From the NCBI RefSeq assembly GCF_022869805.1, contig NZ_CP094974.1:248001-312000 (forward strand): DNA of 64,000 nt. The letters are read 5' to 3'. Source of the stretch: Halosolutus halophilus (GTDB taxonomy: Archaea > Halobacteriota > Halobacteria > Halobacteriales > Natrialbaceae). How positions within the stretch are numbered: the stretch's first letter is position 1; each line of letters opens with the position of its first letter. This document shows positions 10,101-18,253 of the stretch, piece by piece. Made by a program: the position numbers and the translations under genes. Below the pieces are notes generated by a model. The model searched no databases. It worked only from the letters and a program-made list of their open reading frames with translations, and was not told the DNA's origin.

Positions 10101-10703
10101 GAGTTCCTCGAACGCGTCTTCCTTCTTGGCGTCGAACTCGGCCACGCCCGCGATCTCGTCGATGATCTCCCGGCGGGCGTGGGGCGTCATGTTGATGATC
10201 TCGGTCACGTCGCCCTGCATGACGACGTTGTATCCTTCCGGTGTGACGCCCGCCTGTGCCAGCAGATCCTGGATGTCCGAGAGGTTGACCGAGCGATCGT
10301 TCAGGTAGTAGTAGGAGTAGTAGTTGTCCTCGGTCTCCTTGACGCGACGCCGAATGCGAATCTCGTCGACGTCGCCGACGTCCTCGGTGCCGGCGGCGTT
10401 GACGACCTGCGATCGCTCGAGGGCGCCGTCGGCGTTGTCGAGGATCACTTCCACGGTCGCCTCCCGCGGCCCGGCGGACGCGTTGCCGTCCTCGTGACCG
10501 GGGTTGTAGATGAGGTCGGTCAGTTTCTCGGCGCGGATGCCACGGGTCCGGGCCAATCCGAGTGCGAAGAGGACGGCGTCGATGATGTTCGACTTTCCGG
10601 AGCCGTTCGGTCCGGTGACGACGGTGAAATCCTCGTAGAACGGGATCTTCGTTTTCCGGCCGAAGCTCTTGAAGTTGTCCAGAACGAGCGCCTTGATATA
10701 CAT
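7128..10703 (-). CDS. smc: Chromosome segregation ATPase Smc
   Basis: The 1191-residue SMC protein folds DNA into loops together with ScpA. The Walker A motif GPNGSGKSN lies near residue 32. Two long coiled coils flank the hinge (about residues 515-640, around IGGVHGAVAQLGNVPGEYAV). The C-terminal head carries the signature SGGEKSLTALAF and Walker B ALDEVDAFLD. The coiled coils are nearly pure E/D/R/L/K. The gene is second in a three-gene operon, downstream of a short coiled-coil gene (about 70 nt gap) and upstream of scpA (8 nt overlap). The length is standard for the family. Confidence 0.98.
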   Translation of the reverse strand: MYIKALVLDNFKSFGRKTKIPFYEDFTVVTGPNGSGKSNIIDAVLFALGLARTRGIRAEKLTDLIYNPGHEDGNASAGPREATVEVILDNADGALERSQVVNAAGTEDVGDVDEIRIRRRVKETEDNYYSYYYLNDRSVNLSDIQDLLAQAGVTPEGYNVVMQGDVTEIINMTPHARREIIDEIAGVAEFDAKKEDAFEELETVQERIDEAELRIEEKRDRLAQLEDERQQALRYRRLRREKEAYEGYRKASELEEKRETLEGIEDRVGDLEDELEDLQRELDERQGKVVRLQEDLEDLNAEIERKGEDEQLRIKSEIEEIKGEISRLEDRIEASEDQIEDAESKRREAFVQIDRKQETIADLEDEIREHKLEKASIKTEIQEHEAERDELEAEIEAVDTEFDELKAELADRKDDLEDAKTEKNDLQREQDRLLDEARRRSNAISEKEETIEERREELPEIERKRSDLERELEKARRNRENIAGVVDDLKAEKRRIQSDVDDLDDEIQAKQQEYAELEANAGESGDSSFGRAVTTILNAGIGGVHGAVAQLGNVPGEYAVACETAAGGRLANVIVDDDVVGQQCIEHLKSRNAGRATFLPLSDMSQRRLPNAPSDPGVVDFAYNLVDFDSEYAGVFSYVLGDTLVVEDIETARSYMGDYRMVTLDGDLVEKSGAMTGGSGKGSRYSFTGGGEGQLERVAKQITELQEERESLREELRDVEGRLDDARDRKTDAADEVRSIETEIEKLDDRRESIDEEIETLEDELAELKDERESVDERMTEIGEEIETKTATVESIEADIAEFEAELEDSKIPELTAEIEELEAEIDEREGRIAEIDNKLNELGLEKEYAEDAIEDLHDDIESAQNRKAEHEERIEECEETIGEKRETLAEKHEAVEELEAELTELKDERSELKEELADARTKRDQQQDRVNAVESKLEDSRERASNLEWEIDSLESEVGDYDPEDVPDHDTVLEMIDLLGADMEAMEPVNMLAIDEYDEVRSDLEELEDAKATLVEEADGIRDRIEQYETQKKRTFMDAYEAISAHFTEIFEQLSEGTGTLHLEDEDDPFDGGLTMKAQPGDKPIQRLDAMSGGEKSLTALAFIFAIQRHNPAPFYALDEVDAFLDAVNAERIGQMVEELSEKAQFVVVSHRSAMLDRSERAIGVTMQQDNVSAVTGIDLSSGEEVPADD

Positions 10704-10772
10704 ACTCTTCTCGAAACCTCCGTCGGCCTGCTCGAGATGGTCGCGGGCCGATTCCGCGGTGCAGTCGTGCGG

Positions 10773-11078
10773 TTATGCGACTATAATGTCGTCGCTACCT
10801 GAGTCTTCCGCTTCGTCGCCGGCGGGTTCGTCGGCGTCGGCCGCTGCCTCGGCGACGTCGTCCGGATTCGCTTCCGTCGTTTCGCCCGCTGGGTGGTCCG
10901 CTGCGTCCGTTTCCGTGCGCCGTCGCTTCGGAACGCGCGTGGGGGAGTCGGCGTCGAGTTCGGCCTCGAGGACGCGGATTCGCTCTTTCGCTTCGATGAG
11001 TTCGTCCGTCAGACCCTCTACAGTCGACTCGAGTTCCGCCACCGTCGATTCGAGTTGCTCGACGCGGTTTTTCGGCAT
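10773..11078 (-). CDS. Short coiled-coil protein preceding smc
   Basis: The product has 101 residues from the ATG at 11078 (MPKNRVEQLEST...). Residues 5-45 form a heptad-patterned coiled coil (EQLESTVAELESTVEGLTDE...). A short basic patch (PKRRR) follows, then an acidic, unstructured tail ending SDDIIVA. It is first in the smc-scpA operon. I recognise it as a haloarchaeal family commonly placed here but know no function; an accessory of the condensin complex is a guess from context. The start is supported by a TTTATG box (11103-11108), about 27 nt upstream, consistent with a leaderless message. Confidence 0.75.
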   Translation of the reverse strand: MPKNRVEQLESTVAELESTVEGLTDELIEAKERIRVLEAELDADSPTRVPKRRRTETDAADHPAGETTEANPDDVAEAAADADEPAGDEAEDSGSDDIIVA

Positions 11079-11098
11079 ACGTCCTATGGATCTGTCTG

Positions 11099-11110
11099 GC
11101 CACATAAACG
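11099..11110 (-). promoter_or_regulatory. Promoter of the smc-scpA operon
   Basis: On the minus strand TTTATGTG (11101-11108) is centred about 27 nt before the ATG at 11078, the normal spacing for an archaeal TATA box of a leaderless transcript. A second AT-rich block, AATAAATAG, lies 20 nt further upstream. Confidence 0.4.
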
Positions 11111-11324
11111 TACGTCAGACACAACTATTTATTCTGGCAACTTTCACGATTATTGAACAGTCAGTCGGCGATCGACGGATCGAGATGCAACGCACTCCCG
11201 CCTTCTCGTTCGGACGAAATCGAGAGGTAGCTGATCACGGTTAACATGTACACATTCGCCTATTTGGGTTGGTAGTGACTCTCACGTGTATGGCGAACCA
11301 GCCACGAGAGGGAGTACACCGACC

Positions 11325-12653
11325 ATGACAACGGGACCAACCGCAGGGGCGGAATCGGGTGGAATCGACAGACGAACGCTACTGAAAACCGTCGGCGGTT
11401 CGGCGCTCGCGATCGCGCTGGCCGGCTGTACGGAACTACTCGAAGGCGAGCAGGAGTCGCTGGAAAACGCCGACGTTCCGGACGAGCCGATCGAGTCGGG
11501 CCTGCAGACGTTCACGGAGGGCGCACCGGCGGTGCTCGGCGTTCAGGCCCGCTACGGTGCCGAAACTGCGGTCCGTCGGATCAACGAGAACGGCGGGATC
11601 GCCGGCCGCAACATGAACCTCGACGTCGTCGAGGAGGGCGGGGCGCATCTCACGAACTACCAGCAGTTCGTCGACGAGGGGAAAGACGTCACCTTCGGCC
11701 CGATCTCGAGCAGCGGCCACGCGGAGATGGTCCCGGAGATCGAGGCGCAGGAGGTCATCAACGTCTCGACCGACGGGACGGTGACGACGCTCTACGAGGA
11801 GGACTTCCCGGACGTAACCTACTCGTTCCGGTTCCAGAACCACGACGTGATGGAGGCGCTCGCGGCGGTCATGCAGGCGGTCGAAGTCCTCGGGGCGGAC
11901 TCGATCGATACCTACGCCGGGATCAATCCCGGCTACGCGTTCGGCCAGGACGAGATGGACCTGTTCTCGAAGGGGATCGAACAGGTCGCCGGAGCCGAGG
12001 AATTACACAGCGGCTTCCCGGACCTGGGAACCGACGACATGTCGACACACATCACCGAGATCAACAGCGAGCAACCCGACATCGTCTTCTCGAGTTGCTG
12101 GGGCGGCGACGCGACGCTGTTGCTCGAGCAGGGCCACGCTAACGGCATGTTCGACAGCATCGAGCTGCTGGTCGGACCGGTCCTCTACGGCTCGGCCAAC
12201 GACATGAGCGAAGACCTCGTCGACGGGCCGATCTACTCGGGGTCGCGTAACTTCTACTGGGGCGAGCCGTCGACCGATCGGTGGAGTCCGGCCGCCGATC
12301 TGGTCGACGAGGTTCAGAGCGAGTACGGCGTCGTGCCGACGGCTCACTTCATGAGCGGCTACGGTGCGGTGACCGCGTGGGCGACGGCCGCCGAGAAGGC
12401 CGTCCAACTCCTCGGTCGCTGGCCCGAACAGGACGAACTCGCAACCGTCCTCGAGAATCACGGGTTCTTCACGCCGGCCGGCTACCACACGATGGGGGCG
12501 GACCATCAGGGGTACTCCAACGCCCACTTCGGCGAGTTGACCTGGTCGGACGAGTACGACGCGGCGGCGCTCGCGGACGTGAACGTCTTCTCCGCCGAAT
12601 CGGTATCGCCGCCGCCTGGTGAGGTTTCCGCCGACTGGATCGGGAACTGGTGA
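11325..12653 (+). CDS. Liv-type ABC solute-binding lipoprotein
   Basis: This is the periplasmic-binding-type (Peripla_BP_6) receptor of the branched-chain amino acid/amide ABC importer encoded downstream. The 442-residue product starts at ATG 11325, preceded by a GGGAG Shine-Dalgarno-like stretch about 11 nt upstream. The signal peptide has a twin arginine (DRRTLLK) and the lipobox ALAGC, so it is probably Tat-exported and lipid-anchored. The mature domain begins PIESGLQTFTEGAPAVLGVQ and shows the two-lobed LivJ pattern (NENGGIAGRNMNLDVVEEGG). The ligand is not predictable: leucine-type amino acids, urea or amides are all possible. It is first of five genes. Confidence 0.92.
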   Translation: MTTGPTAGAESGGIDRRTLLKTVGGSALAIALAGCTELLEGEQESLENADVPDEPIESGLQTFTEGAPAVLGVQARYGAETAVRRINENGGIAGRNMNLDVVEEGGAHLTNYQQFVDEGKDVTFGPISSSGHAEMVPEIEAQEVINVSTDGTVTTLYEEDFPDVTYSFRFQNHDVMEALAAVMQAVEVLGADSIDTYAGINPGYAFGQDEMDLFSKGIEQVAGAEELHSGFPDLGTDDMSTHITEINSEQPDIVFSSCWGGDATLLLEQGHANGMFDSIELLVGPVLYGSANDMSEDLVDGPIYSGSRNFYWGEPSTDRWSPAADLVDEVQSEYGVVPTAHFMSGYGAVTAWATAAEKAVQLLGRWPEQDELATVLENHGFFTPAGYHTMGADHQGYSNAHFGELTWSDEYDAAALADVNVFSAESVSPPPGEVSADWIGNW

Positions 12654-12681
12654 GCGACGTGCGAAACCGAATCCAGTAACT

Positions 12682-13602
12682 ATGCTCGAACACGTACTCA
12701 ACGGGCTCTACTACGGGTCGATCCTGTTTATGATCGCGTCGGGAATGACGATCATCTTCGGCGTGCTCGGGATCCTCAACCTCGCACACGGCGAGCTGTA
12801 CGCGCTGGGCGCGTTCTGTGCCTTCACCGTCGTCGGCTTCTTCGCGGGACAGGTCGCATCCCCGACCGGACCCGTGACGGCGGTGCTTTTCGGCCTCGTC
12901 GTCCTCGCCGGCTCGCTCGCGGCCGCCGCCGTACTGCTCCCGGTCGGCGGCGCGCTCGAGGCGACGTTTATCAGACCCATCTACGACCGGAACGAGGTCT
13001 ACCAGCTCCTGTTGACCTACGGATTGCTGCTGGTCCTGACCGACGTGATGAAGGTCGTCTGGGGACCGTCGCCGATCGACGTCGGCGTCTACAGCGGCAT
13101 CAACGCGATCCCGACGACGGAACTCGTCGGCGTCAGCTATCCCTCGTACAACGTCCTCGTCATTCTGATCGGCGTCGCGGTGTTCGCCTGGCTCGTCTGG
13201 TTCTTCGATCGGACGAAGACCGGCCGCATCGTGCGAGCGACCGCCATCGATCGGGAGATGTCGACGGCCATCGGCGTCAGCACGGACCGCATGTTCACCC
13301 TCGTGTTCGCCATCGGCGCGTTCTTCGCCGGCTTCGGCGGCGCGATGGTCAGCATCGGTCCGAGTCCGGCCTCCCTCGGCATGGGGCTCGACTGGCTGGT
13401 ACTGTCGTTCGTCGTGATCGTCATCGGCGGGCTCGGCAGTCTGAAGGGCGCGTTCGTCGGCGCGCTGTTAGTCGGCGTCTCCAGCCGGGTCGTGACGCCG
13501 TACTACCCGGAACTCGAGTTGGCCGTTCCCTTCCTCCTGATGGTGCTCGTCTTGCTGATCAAGCCCGAGGGTATCTACGGAACCTGGGGTGAGATCCAAT
13601 GA
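12682..13602 (+). CDS. Liv-type ABC permease (LivH)
   Basis: The protein has 306 residues from the ATG at 12682; the longer open frame upstream overlaps the binding-protein gene and is not needed. It has about eight hydrophobic segments and starts with the classic LivH N-terminus LEHVLNGLYYGSILFMIASG, followed by NLAHGELYALGAF. The coupling-helix region (ATAIDREMSTAIGVSTDRMF) is near residue 205. With LivM it forms the transmembrane channel. Only 28 nt separate it from the receptor gene, and its stop overlaps the livM start. Confidence 0.94.
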   Translation: MLEHVLNGLYYGSILFMIASGMTIIFGVLGILNLAHGELYALGAFCAFTVVGFFAGQVASPTGPVTAVLFGLVVLAGSLAAAAVLLPVGGALEATFIRPIYDRNEVYQLLLTYGLLLVLTDVMKVVWGPSPIDVGVYSGINAIPTTELVGVSYPSYNVLVILIGVAVFAWLVWFFDRTKTGRIVRATAIDREMSTAIGVSTDRMFTLVFAIGAFFAGFGGAMVSIGPSPASLGMGLDWLVLSFVVIVIGGLGSLKGAFVGALLVGVSSRVVTPYYPELELAVPFLLMVLVLLIKPEGIYGTWGEIQ

Positions 13603-14741
13603 GTCGCTTCCTCGTCGAGCGCGACGGCGAGACCCGCGTGCGCCTGTCGGAGGGGATGGAACTGACCAAGAGCCGGACGATCCTCGCGGCCGTCGGACTC
13701 GTCGTCCTCTTTCTCGTCCCCGACATCACGCGGTTTACCGGCCTCTCGTTTACCGCGATTCACCGCGGAATCCTGTTCGGCCTCGCGGCAGTCGGGTTGA
13801 ACCTCATCCTGCGCCACACGGAACTCGTCTCGTTCGGTCACGCGGCGTTCTTCGGCGTCGGTGCCTACGGCGCCGCCGTGTTGGCATCTTACTTCGACGT
13901 CTCGAGCGGGCTGGTATTGCTTCTCGGTGGCGTCGTCGCGGCGACGACGATCGCAGTGCTGATCGGGTACTTCGTCGCCGGCTACCTCGACATCTACTTC
14001 GCGTTGCTGACGCTCGCGTTCAACCAGGTGCTGTACGCGTTCGTCCTGCAGAGCAGCTACTTCAACTCGAGCGACGGGCTCAGCGTTCGCCCCGACGGGC
14101 TGAACCCGCCGACGCTGTTCGGCTTCCAGTGGACGACGTCGGGGTACGATCTGATCCTGTACTACTTTACGATCGTCGTACTCGTCGTCTCGTTGCTGGT
14201 CATGTGGAAACTCGTCAACTCGCCGTTCGGGCGGGCACTGGACGCCATCGGTCAGAACCGAACGCGAGCCAGGTTCGTCGGTATTCCCGTCGAGAAGTAC
14301 GTCTGGATCGCGTTCGTGATCTCCGGCATCTACGGTGGGCTCGCTGGCGGGCTGTTCGCGCTCTTGCAGTTGCACGTCAGTCCGGATCCGACCCTGTACG
14401 CGTTCGTGTCGGGCGAGATCCTGTTCATGGCGATCCTCGGCGGGTTCGGAACGCTCGTCGGTCCCGTCGTCGGCGGAATCGTGCTCGTCTACCTGCTGAT
14501 CCAGGCACCGTTCTACGTGGAGTACTACAACGCCCTGACCGGACTGCTGTTGATCGCGGTCGTGCTCTTCCTGCCGGAGGGAATCCTGGGATCGGTCCCC
14601 AAAATCGGTGCCGAACTGGCACGACGACGTCGCGATCCAGGCATGCTCCGAGAGGACGTCGCGACGATCGGCACGTCGCTTCGCCGGGCTGCAACTCGCG
14701 CCGCAACCACCGTTCGAATCATCGTTTTCGGGGTCAACTGA
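13599..14741 (+). CDS. Liv-type ABC permease (LivM)
   Basis: This 380-residue membrane protein is the second permease of the Liv importer. A charged N-terminus of about 25 residues precedes the helices. The block AAVGLNLILRHTELVSFGHAAF is typical of LivM, and the coupling helix appears as RALDAIGQNRTRARFVGI. The start codon overlaps the livH stop (ATGA). The C-terminal 40 residues form an extra basic/hydrophobic tail (ARRRRDPGMLREDVATIG) of no known role. One base separates its stop from the livG start. Confidence 0.94.
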   Translation: MSRFLVERDGETRVRLSEGMELTKSRTILAAVGLVVLFLVPDITRFTGLSFTAIHRGILFGLAAVGLNLILRHTELVSFGHAAFFGVGAYGAAVLASYFDVSSGLVLLLGGVVAATTIAVLIGYFVAGYLDIYFALLTLAFNQVLYAFVLQSSYFNSSDGLSVRPDGLNPPTLFGFQWTTSGYDLILYYFTIVVLVVSLLVMWKLVNSPFGRALDAIGQNRTRARFVGIPVEKYVWIAFVISGIYGGLAGGLFALLQLHVSPDPTLYAFVSGEILFMAILGGFGTLVGPVVGGIVLVYLLIQAPFYVEYYNALTGLLLIAVVLFLPEGILGSVPKIGAELARRRRDPGMLREDVATIGTSLRRAATRAATTVRIIVFGVN

Positions 14742-14742
14742 C

Positions 14743-15516
14743 ATGCTCGAAGCACGAGATCTTCGCAAGGAATTCGGAGAACTGCGCGCCACGGACGACG
14801 TTTCGCTGAAGTTCGGACGGACCGACGGCGAGATGGTGTTTATCGTCGGCCCGAACGGGGCCGGCAAGACGACGCTCATCAACCTGTTGACCGGGCTGCT
14901 CGAGCCTGACCGGGGCTCGGTCGTCGTCCACAGGCAAGAAAACGGCTCCACCGTCGAGGAGGAGATCACGGAGATGGCTCCCGAAGACCGCGTCAAGGCG
15001 GGACTCGTCAGGAGTTTCCAGATCGTCCACGTCTTCGAGGAGATGACCGTTCGCGAGAACGCCCGAATCGCGGTCCTCTCCCGGTACGGCAAAACGCTGA
15101 GTATGCGCTCCGTCGACGACGGCCACGAGGACGTCGAACGCGAGATCGACGACCTCCTCGCACGGTTTCGCCTCACGGACGTCCAGCACGAGGTGGCCGA
15201 GACGTTGCCCCACGGCGATCGGAAACTGCTCGACGTGGCGATGTCGTTCGGACTCGACCCGACCTATCTGCTGCTCGACGAGCCCACGGCCGGCGTCGCG
15301 ACTCGAGAGAAGGAGTACGTCATCGAAACGATCGTCGAGGCCAGCGAGGCCGACGGTGTGACGACGGTGACGATCGAACACGACATGGACCTCGTCAAGG
15401 AGTACGCGGATCGCCTCGTCGTCCTCCACGAGGGCGGGGTCTTCCGGGAGGGCGACCCCTCCCTGCTCGAAACCGACTCGGAACTCCGTCGGGTCCTGCT
15501 GGGGGTGGACGAATGA
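14743..15516 (+). CDS. Liv-type ABC ATPase (LivG)
   Basis: A 257-residue ATPase begins at ATG 14743 (MLEARDLRKEFGEL). Walker A is GPNGAGKTT near residue 38 and Walker B is LLLDEPTAGV. The ABC signature is degenerate: where LSGGQ is expected the sequence reads LPHGDRKLLD, as is common in LivG-like proteins. An insertion around residues 60-72 carries a charged loop (HRQENGSTVEEE). It couples ATP hydrolysis to the LivHM channel with LivF. Its stop overlaps the livF start by 4 nt. Confidence 0.93.
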   Translation: MLEARDLRKEFGELRATDDVSLKFGRTDGEMVFIVGPNGAGKTTLINLLTGLLEPDRGSVVVHRQENGSTVEEEITEMAPEDRVKAGLVRSFQIVHVFEEMTVRENARIAVLSRYGKTLSMRSVDDGHEDVEREIDDLLARFRLTDVQHEVAETLPHGDRKLLDVAMSFGLDPTYLLLDEPTAGVATREKEYVIETIVEASEADGVTTVTIEHDMDLVKEYADRLVVLHEGGVFREGDPSLLETDSELRRVLLGVDE

Positions 15517-16271
15517 GCACGCTCGGTCCCGATTCCGACACCTCGAGTCCGCTGCTCGAGGTATCGAACCTCTCCGCGACCGTCGAAGGATTCGAAGTCA
15601 CTCACGGCATCGATCTCGAGGTCAACGAAGGTGAGGCCGTCGCGCTCGTCGGCCGCAACGGAGCCGGCAAGACGTCGACCTTCCGGTCGATCATGGGACT
15701 CACGCCGGTCCCGGACGGTTCGATCCGGCTACACGGCGAGGAACTACTCGATATCCGGCCCGAACTGATTCCCAAACGCGGGATCGGCTACCAGCCGGAA
15801 AACCGCGACCTCTTCACCGGGATGACCGTCGAAGAAAACTTCCGGTTGCCCATCTGGACCGCCGGCGCGGCGCGGGGCATCGAAGACGAGGACGCCGTGG
15901 TCGAGGATATCTTCGATCTCTTTACCGAACTCGAGGACCGCCGTGACGCCGAAGTCCAGAACCTGAGCGGCGGTCAAGGGAAGATGACCGCGATCGGACG
16001 GGCGCTCGCGCTCCAGCCGGACCTGCTCCTCCTCGACGAACCGCTCGAGGGGCTGGCCCCGGTGGTCGTCGAGAACGTCAAGTCCCACATTCGCGAGATT
16101 ATCGACCGAGGCATCTCGGTGTTGATCGCCGAGTCGAACGCGAGCCACGTTCCGGAGATTGTCGACAGAATGTACGTGATCGAACGCGGCGAGATCGTCG
16201 ACAGCGGCGATCCCGAGGTGCTTTCCGGGGACGAGGAGATCCAGATGCTGATGCAGGGCGGCGGCGAATAG
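15513..16271 (+). CDS. Liv-type ABC ATPase (LivF)
   Basis: This is the second, 252-residue ATPase of the Liv importer. Walker A is GRNGAGKTS near residue 48, the signature is LSGGQGKM and Walker B is LLLDEPLEGL. The order SGGQG-K-M rather than SGGQQQ is a known haloarchaeal variant. The start overlaps the livG stop (ATGA). It is the last gene of the five-gene operon; 120 nt downstream a regulator converges from the other strand. Confidence 0.93.
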   Translation: MSTLGPDSDTSSPLLEVSNLSATVEGFEVTHGIDLEVNEGEAVALVGRNGAGKTSTFRSIMGLTPVPDGSIRLHGEELLDIRPELIPKRGIGYQPENRDLFTGMTVEENFRLPIWTAGAARGIEDEDAVVEDIFDLFTELEDRRDAEVQNLSGGQGKMTAIGRALALQPDLLLLDEPLEGLAPVVVENVKSHIREIIDRGISVLIAESNASHVPEIVDRMYVIERGEIVDSGDPEVLSGDEEIQMLMQGGGE

Positions 16272-16391
16272 TCCCGCTCGTCACGGATTTCGCCGGCGCT
16301 TCGGGATTGTATCGGCCGGGTAACGGAACCGAAGTGGCCGGAAAGTACGCGCTACTGGCGGTTTCGGCCGTCGACCGCTTCGCCTGACGAT

Positions 16392-17132
16392 TCAGAACTC
16401 CTCGGTGCCGTCCAGCTGGTTCAGTGCGTTCAGCGCCGCCTTCAGAATCTTCCGTTCGCCGCGGCGCAGGTTCATCGAGACGGCCGTCTTCGAGACGTCG
16501 AAGTGATCCGCCAGTTCGTCGAGGGTCGTGTCGCGTGGCGTCTCGTAGTATCCCCTGTTCGACGCGACCTCGAACGTTTCGCGTTCGGTCTGGGTCAGGG
16601 AGCGACAGCCTTCGAGGAGTGACATCGCGCTGTCGGAGTTCTCGAGCAGATCGAACAGCGTCGCCGGGCCGAACTGGTCCCGTCCCTCGACGCTGTAGTC
16701 GTTGTGTCGCTCGAGTTCGGCGAGGGCGTGGTCCTCGTCTCGATCGTCGTCGAAGCCGACGTGCCATCGCTCCCGGCCGTTCTCGATCTGAAAGGGGCCG
16801 GTGATGTAGCCGCCGTTCTCCTGGATCGTCTCCATGGCGTTCGTCTGCTCGATTATCGTCCCGATCTGGGCGACGTTGTCCCGCTTCGTGAGGATGTAAC
16901 ACTCCGTCATGTTCGTGTGGTCCCGGAGTGCGCGGAGTCCGTCGTCGAGCGACCCCGTCGAGTCCCCCCGTGCGATGAGCCGCGTCTCGAGTTTCTCGTC
17001 GTCCGTATCGAGTTGCCACTGGACGGCCGAGAACGCGATGTCGACATCATCAGTCGTGTCGATGAACGGGCAATCGTACTGCCGCATGTCGAGATCGAGG
17101 TCGATCATCGATCGATAGGTAACAACCCCCAT
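16392..17132 (-). CDS. HTH_10 (bacterio-opsin-activator type) regulator
   Basis: This 246-residue cytoplasmic DNA-binding protein has an N-terminal two-part sensor-like region (residues 1-175) without recognisable cofactor motifs. The C-terminal HTH_10 domain spans residues 180-235: LTQTERETFEVASNRGYYET, then LDELADHFDVSKTAVSMNLR. The ATG at 17132 has an A-rich box (17149-17160) about 25 nt upstream. It lies between the Liv operon and the SDR/acyl-CoA synthetase pair and is divergent from the latter, so it may control either; that is inference from position. Ligand unknown. Confidence 0.88.
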   Translation of the reverse strand: MGVVTYRSMIDLDLDMRQYDCPFIDTTDDVDIAFSAVQWQLDTDDEKLETRLIARGDSTGSLDDGLRALRDHTNMTECYILTKRDNVAQIGTIIEQTNAMETIQENGGYITGPFQIENGRERWHVGFDDDRDEDHALAELERHNDYSVEGRDQFGPATLFDLLENSDSAMSLLEGCRSLTQTERETFEVASNRGYYETPRDTTLDELADHFDVSKTAVSMNLRRGERKILKAALNALNQLDGTEEF

Positions 17133-17390
17133 GCGGGGAATTAACTGTTTTCATTTTTCACAAGGCTGAACGTCGGCGAACCGCGACGTGGTTCTGCGAG
17201 TATCACCGCGGTCCCGACGGCGTTCAGCGTGACGGCTTGACCGTCCCCGGGCCTGGCCACTCGGCGGACCAGCACCCGGCCCTGGCCGCCCGGAACCCCA
17301 CCGAATTTCGGACGCGACCCCGCGCCGTCGTTGATATGTTAATGGCTCGGTTTTAGTACGACGCTAGCGAACACATCTCGTGTTCGAGCC

Positions 17391-18248
17391 ATGTCTCAGG
17401 ACCAGGTTACACCGCCGACGGTGACGCGGGACGACATTCACACGATCGACGACGACTCGTTTACCGATCGGAACGTTTGTCTCGTCACGGGGGCCGGATC
17501 GGGAATCGGCCGCGCGACCGCACTCGCCGCTGCCGGCAACGGCCTCACGGTCGCAGCTACCGACCTCGACGAGGCCGGCCTCGTCGGAACGGTCGATCGG
17601 GGCGAGGACCTAGATCTCGCTGGATCGATCGAACCGATCGCGGGGGATCTCACGAACGACGACGACATCGAACGGATCGTCGAGGACGCCGCAGAGTTGG
17701 GCGACGTCAAGTATCTCGCGAACGTCGCGGGGATGCAACACATCGACTCGATCGACGACTTCCCGATGGAGGCCTACGATCGGATGCATCGGGTGATGCT
17801 TCGAGCGCCGCTGTACCTCTCGAAACTGTGCATTCCGCACTTCCGGGAGACGGAGGACGGCCGGGGCTGCGTCGGCAACATGGCGTCGGTCCACGGTCAC
17901 TACGTGACCAGCGACAAGGTCGGCTACAACGTCTCGAAGTTCGGCCTGCGCGGACTCACCCAGTCGATCGCCGCCGAGGGCGACGGCGAGATCCGCTCGT
18001 TTTCGATCAGTACCGGCTACGTCCAGACCCCGCTCGTGACGGACCAGCTAGGGGATACCGCCGAGCAGCGCGGGATCAGCGTCGACGAGGTGATCGAGGA
18101 CGTGATGCTCGGGCAATCGCGCGTCAAAGAGATGATGGACCCGATCGACGTGGGGAATCTCTTCCTGCTCGGGTTTTCGGATCTGGGACGGCACCTGGAC
18201 GGCGGAGACCTGTTGTTTGATGGTGGAATGACTCTTACGTACGAGTGA
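17391..18248 (+). CDS. Short-chain dehydrogenase, 3-hydroxybutyrate-dehydrogenase-like
   Basis: A 285-residue SDR-family oxidoreductase. After a 28-residue lead comes the Rossmann motif TGAGSGIG (residues 34-41). The catalytic Ser lies in MASVHG and the YxxxK pair in YNVSK. The final block LDGGDLLFDGG matches the usual SDR C-terminus. Length and pattern resemble 3-hydroxybutyrate dehydrogenases. Five nt separate its stop from the ATG of the acyl-CoA synthetase gene, so the two form an operon probably acting on a short acid or ketone. A TTTTAG box lies 35-40 nt before the ATG. The 258 nt upstream hold no other gene. Confidence 0.87.
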   Translation: MSQDQVTPPTVTRDDIHTIDDDSFTDRNVCLVTGAGSGIGRATALAAAGNGLTVAATDLDEAGLVGTVDRGEDLDLAGSIEPIAGDLTNDDDIERIVEDAAELGDVKYLANVAGMQHIDSIDDFPMEAYDRMHRVMLRAPLYLSKLCIPHFRETEDGRGCVGNMASVHGHYVTSDKVGYNVSKFGLRGLTQSIAAEGDGEIRSFSISTGYVQTPLVTDQLGDTAEQRGISVDEVIEDVMLGQSRVKEMMDPIDVGNLFLLGFSDLGRHLDGGDLLFDGGMTLTYE

Positions 18249-18253
18249 GTTCC

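Noticed and set aside
8943-10802. 619-codon frame antisense to smc
   Set aside because: Its leucine/valine/aspartate pattern is the complement of the coiled-coil codons.
13575-15176. 533-codon minus-strand frame across livM and livG
   Set aside because: Covers two well-supported genes antisense and has no recognisable domain.
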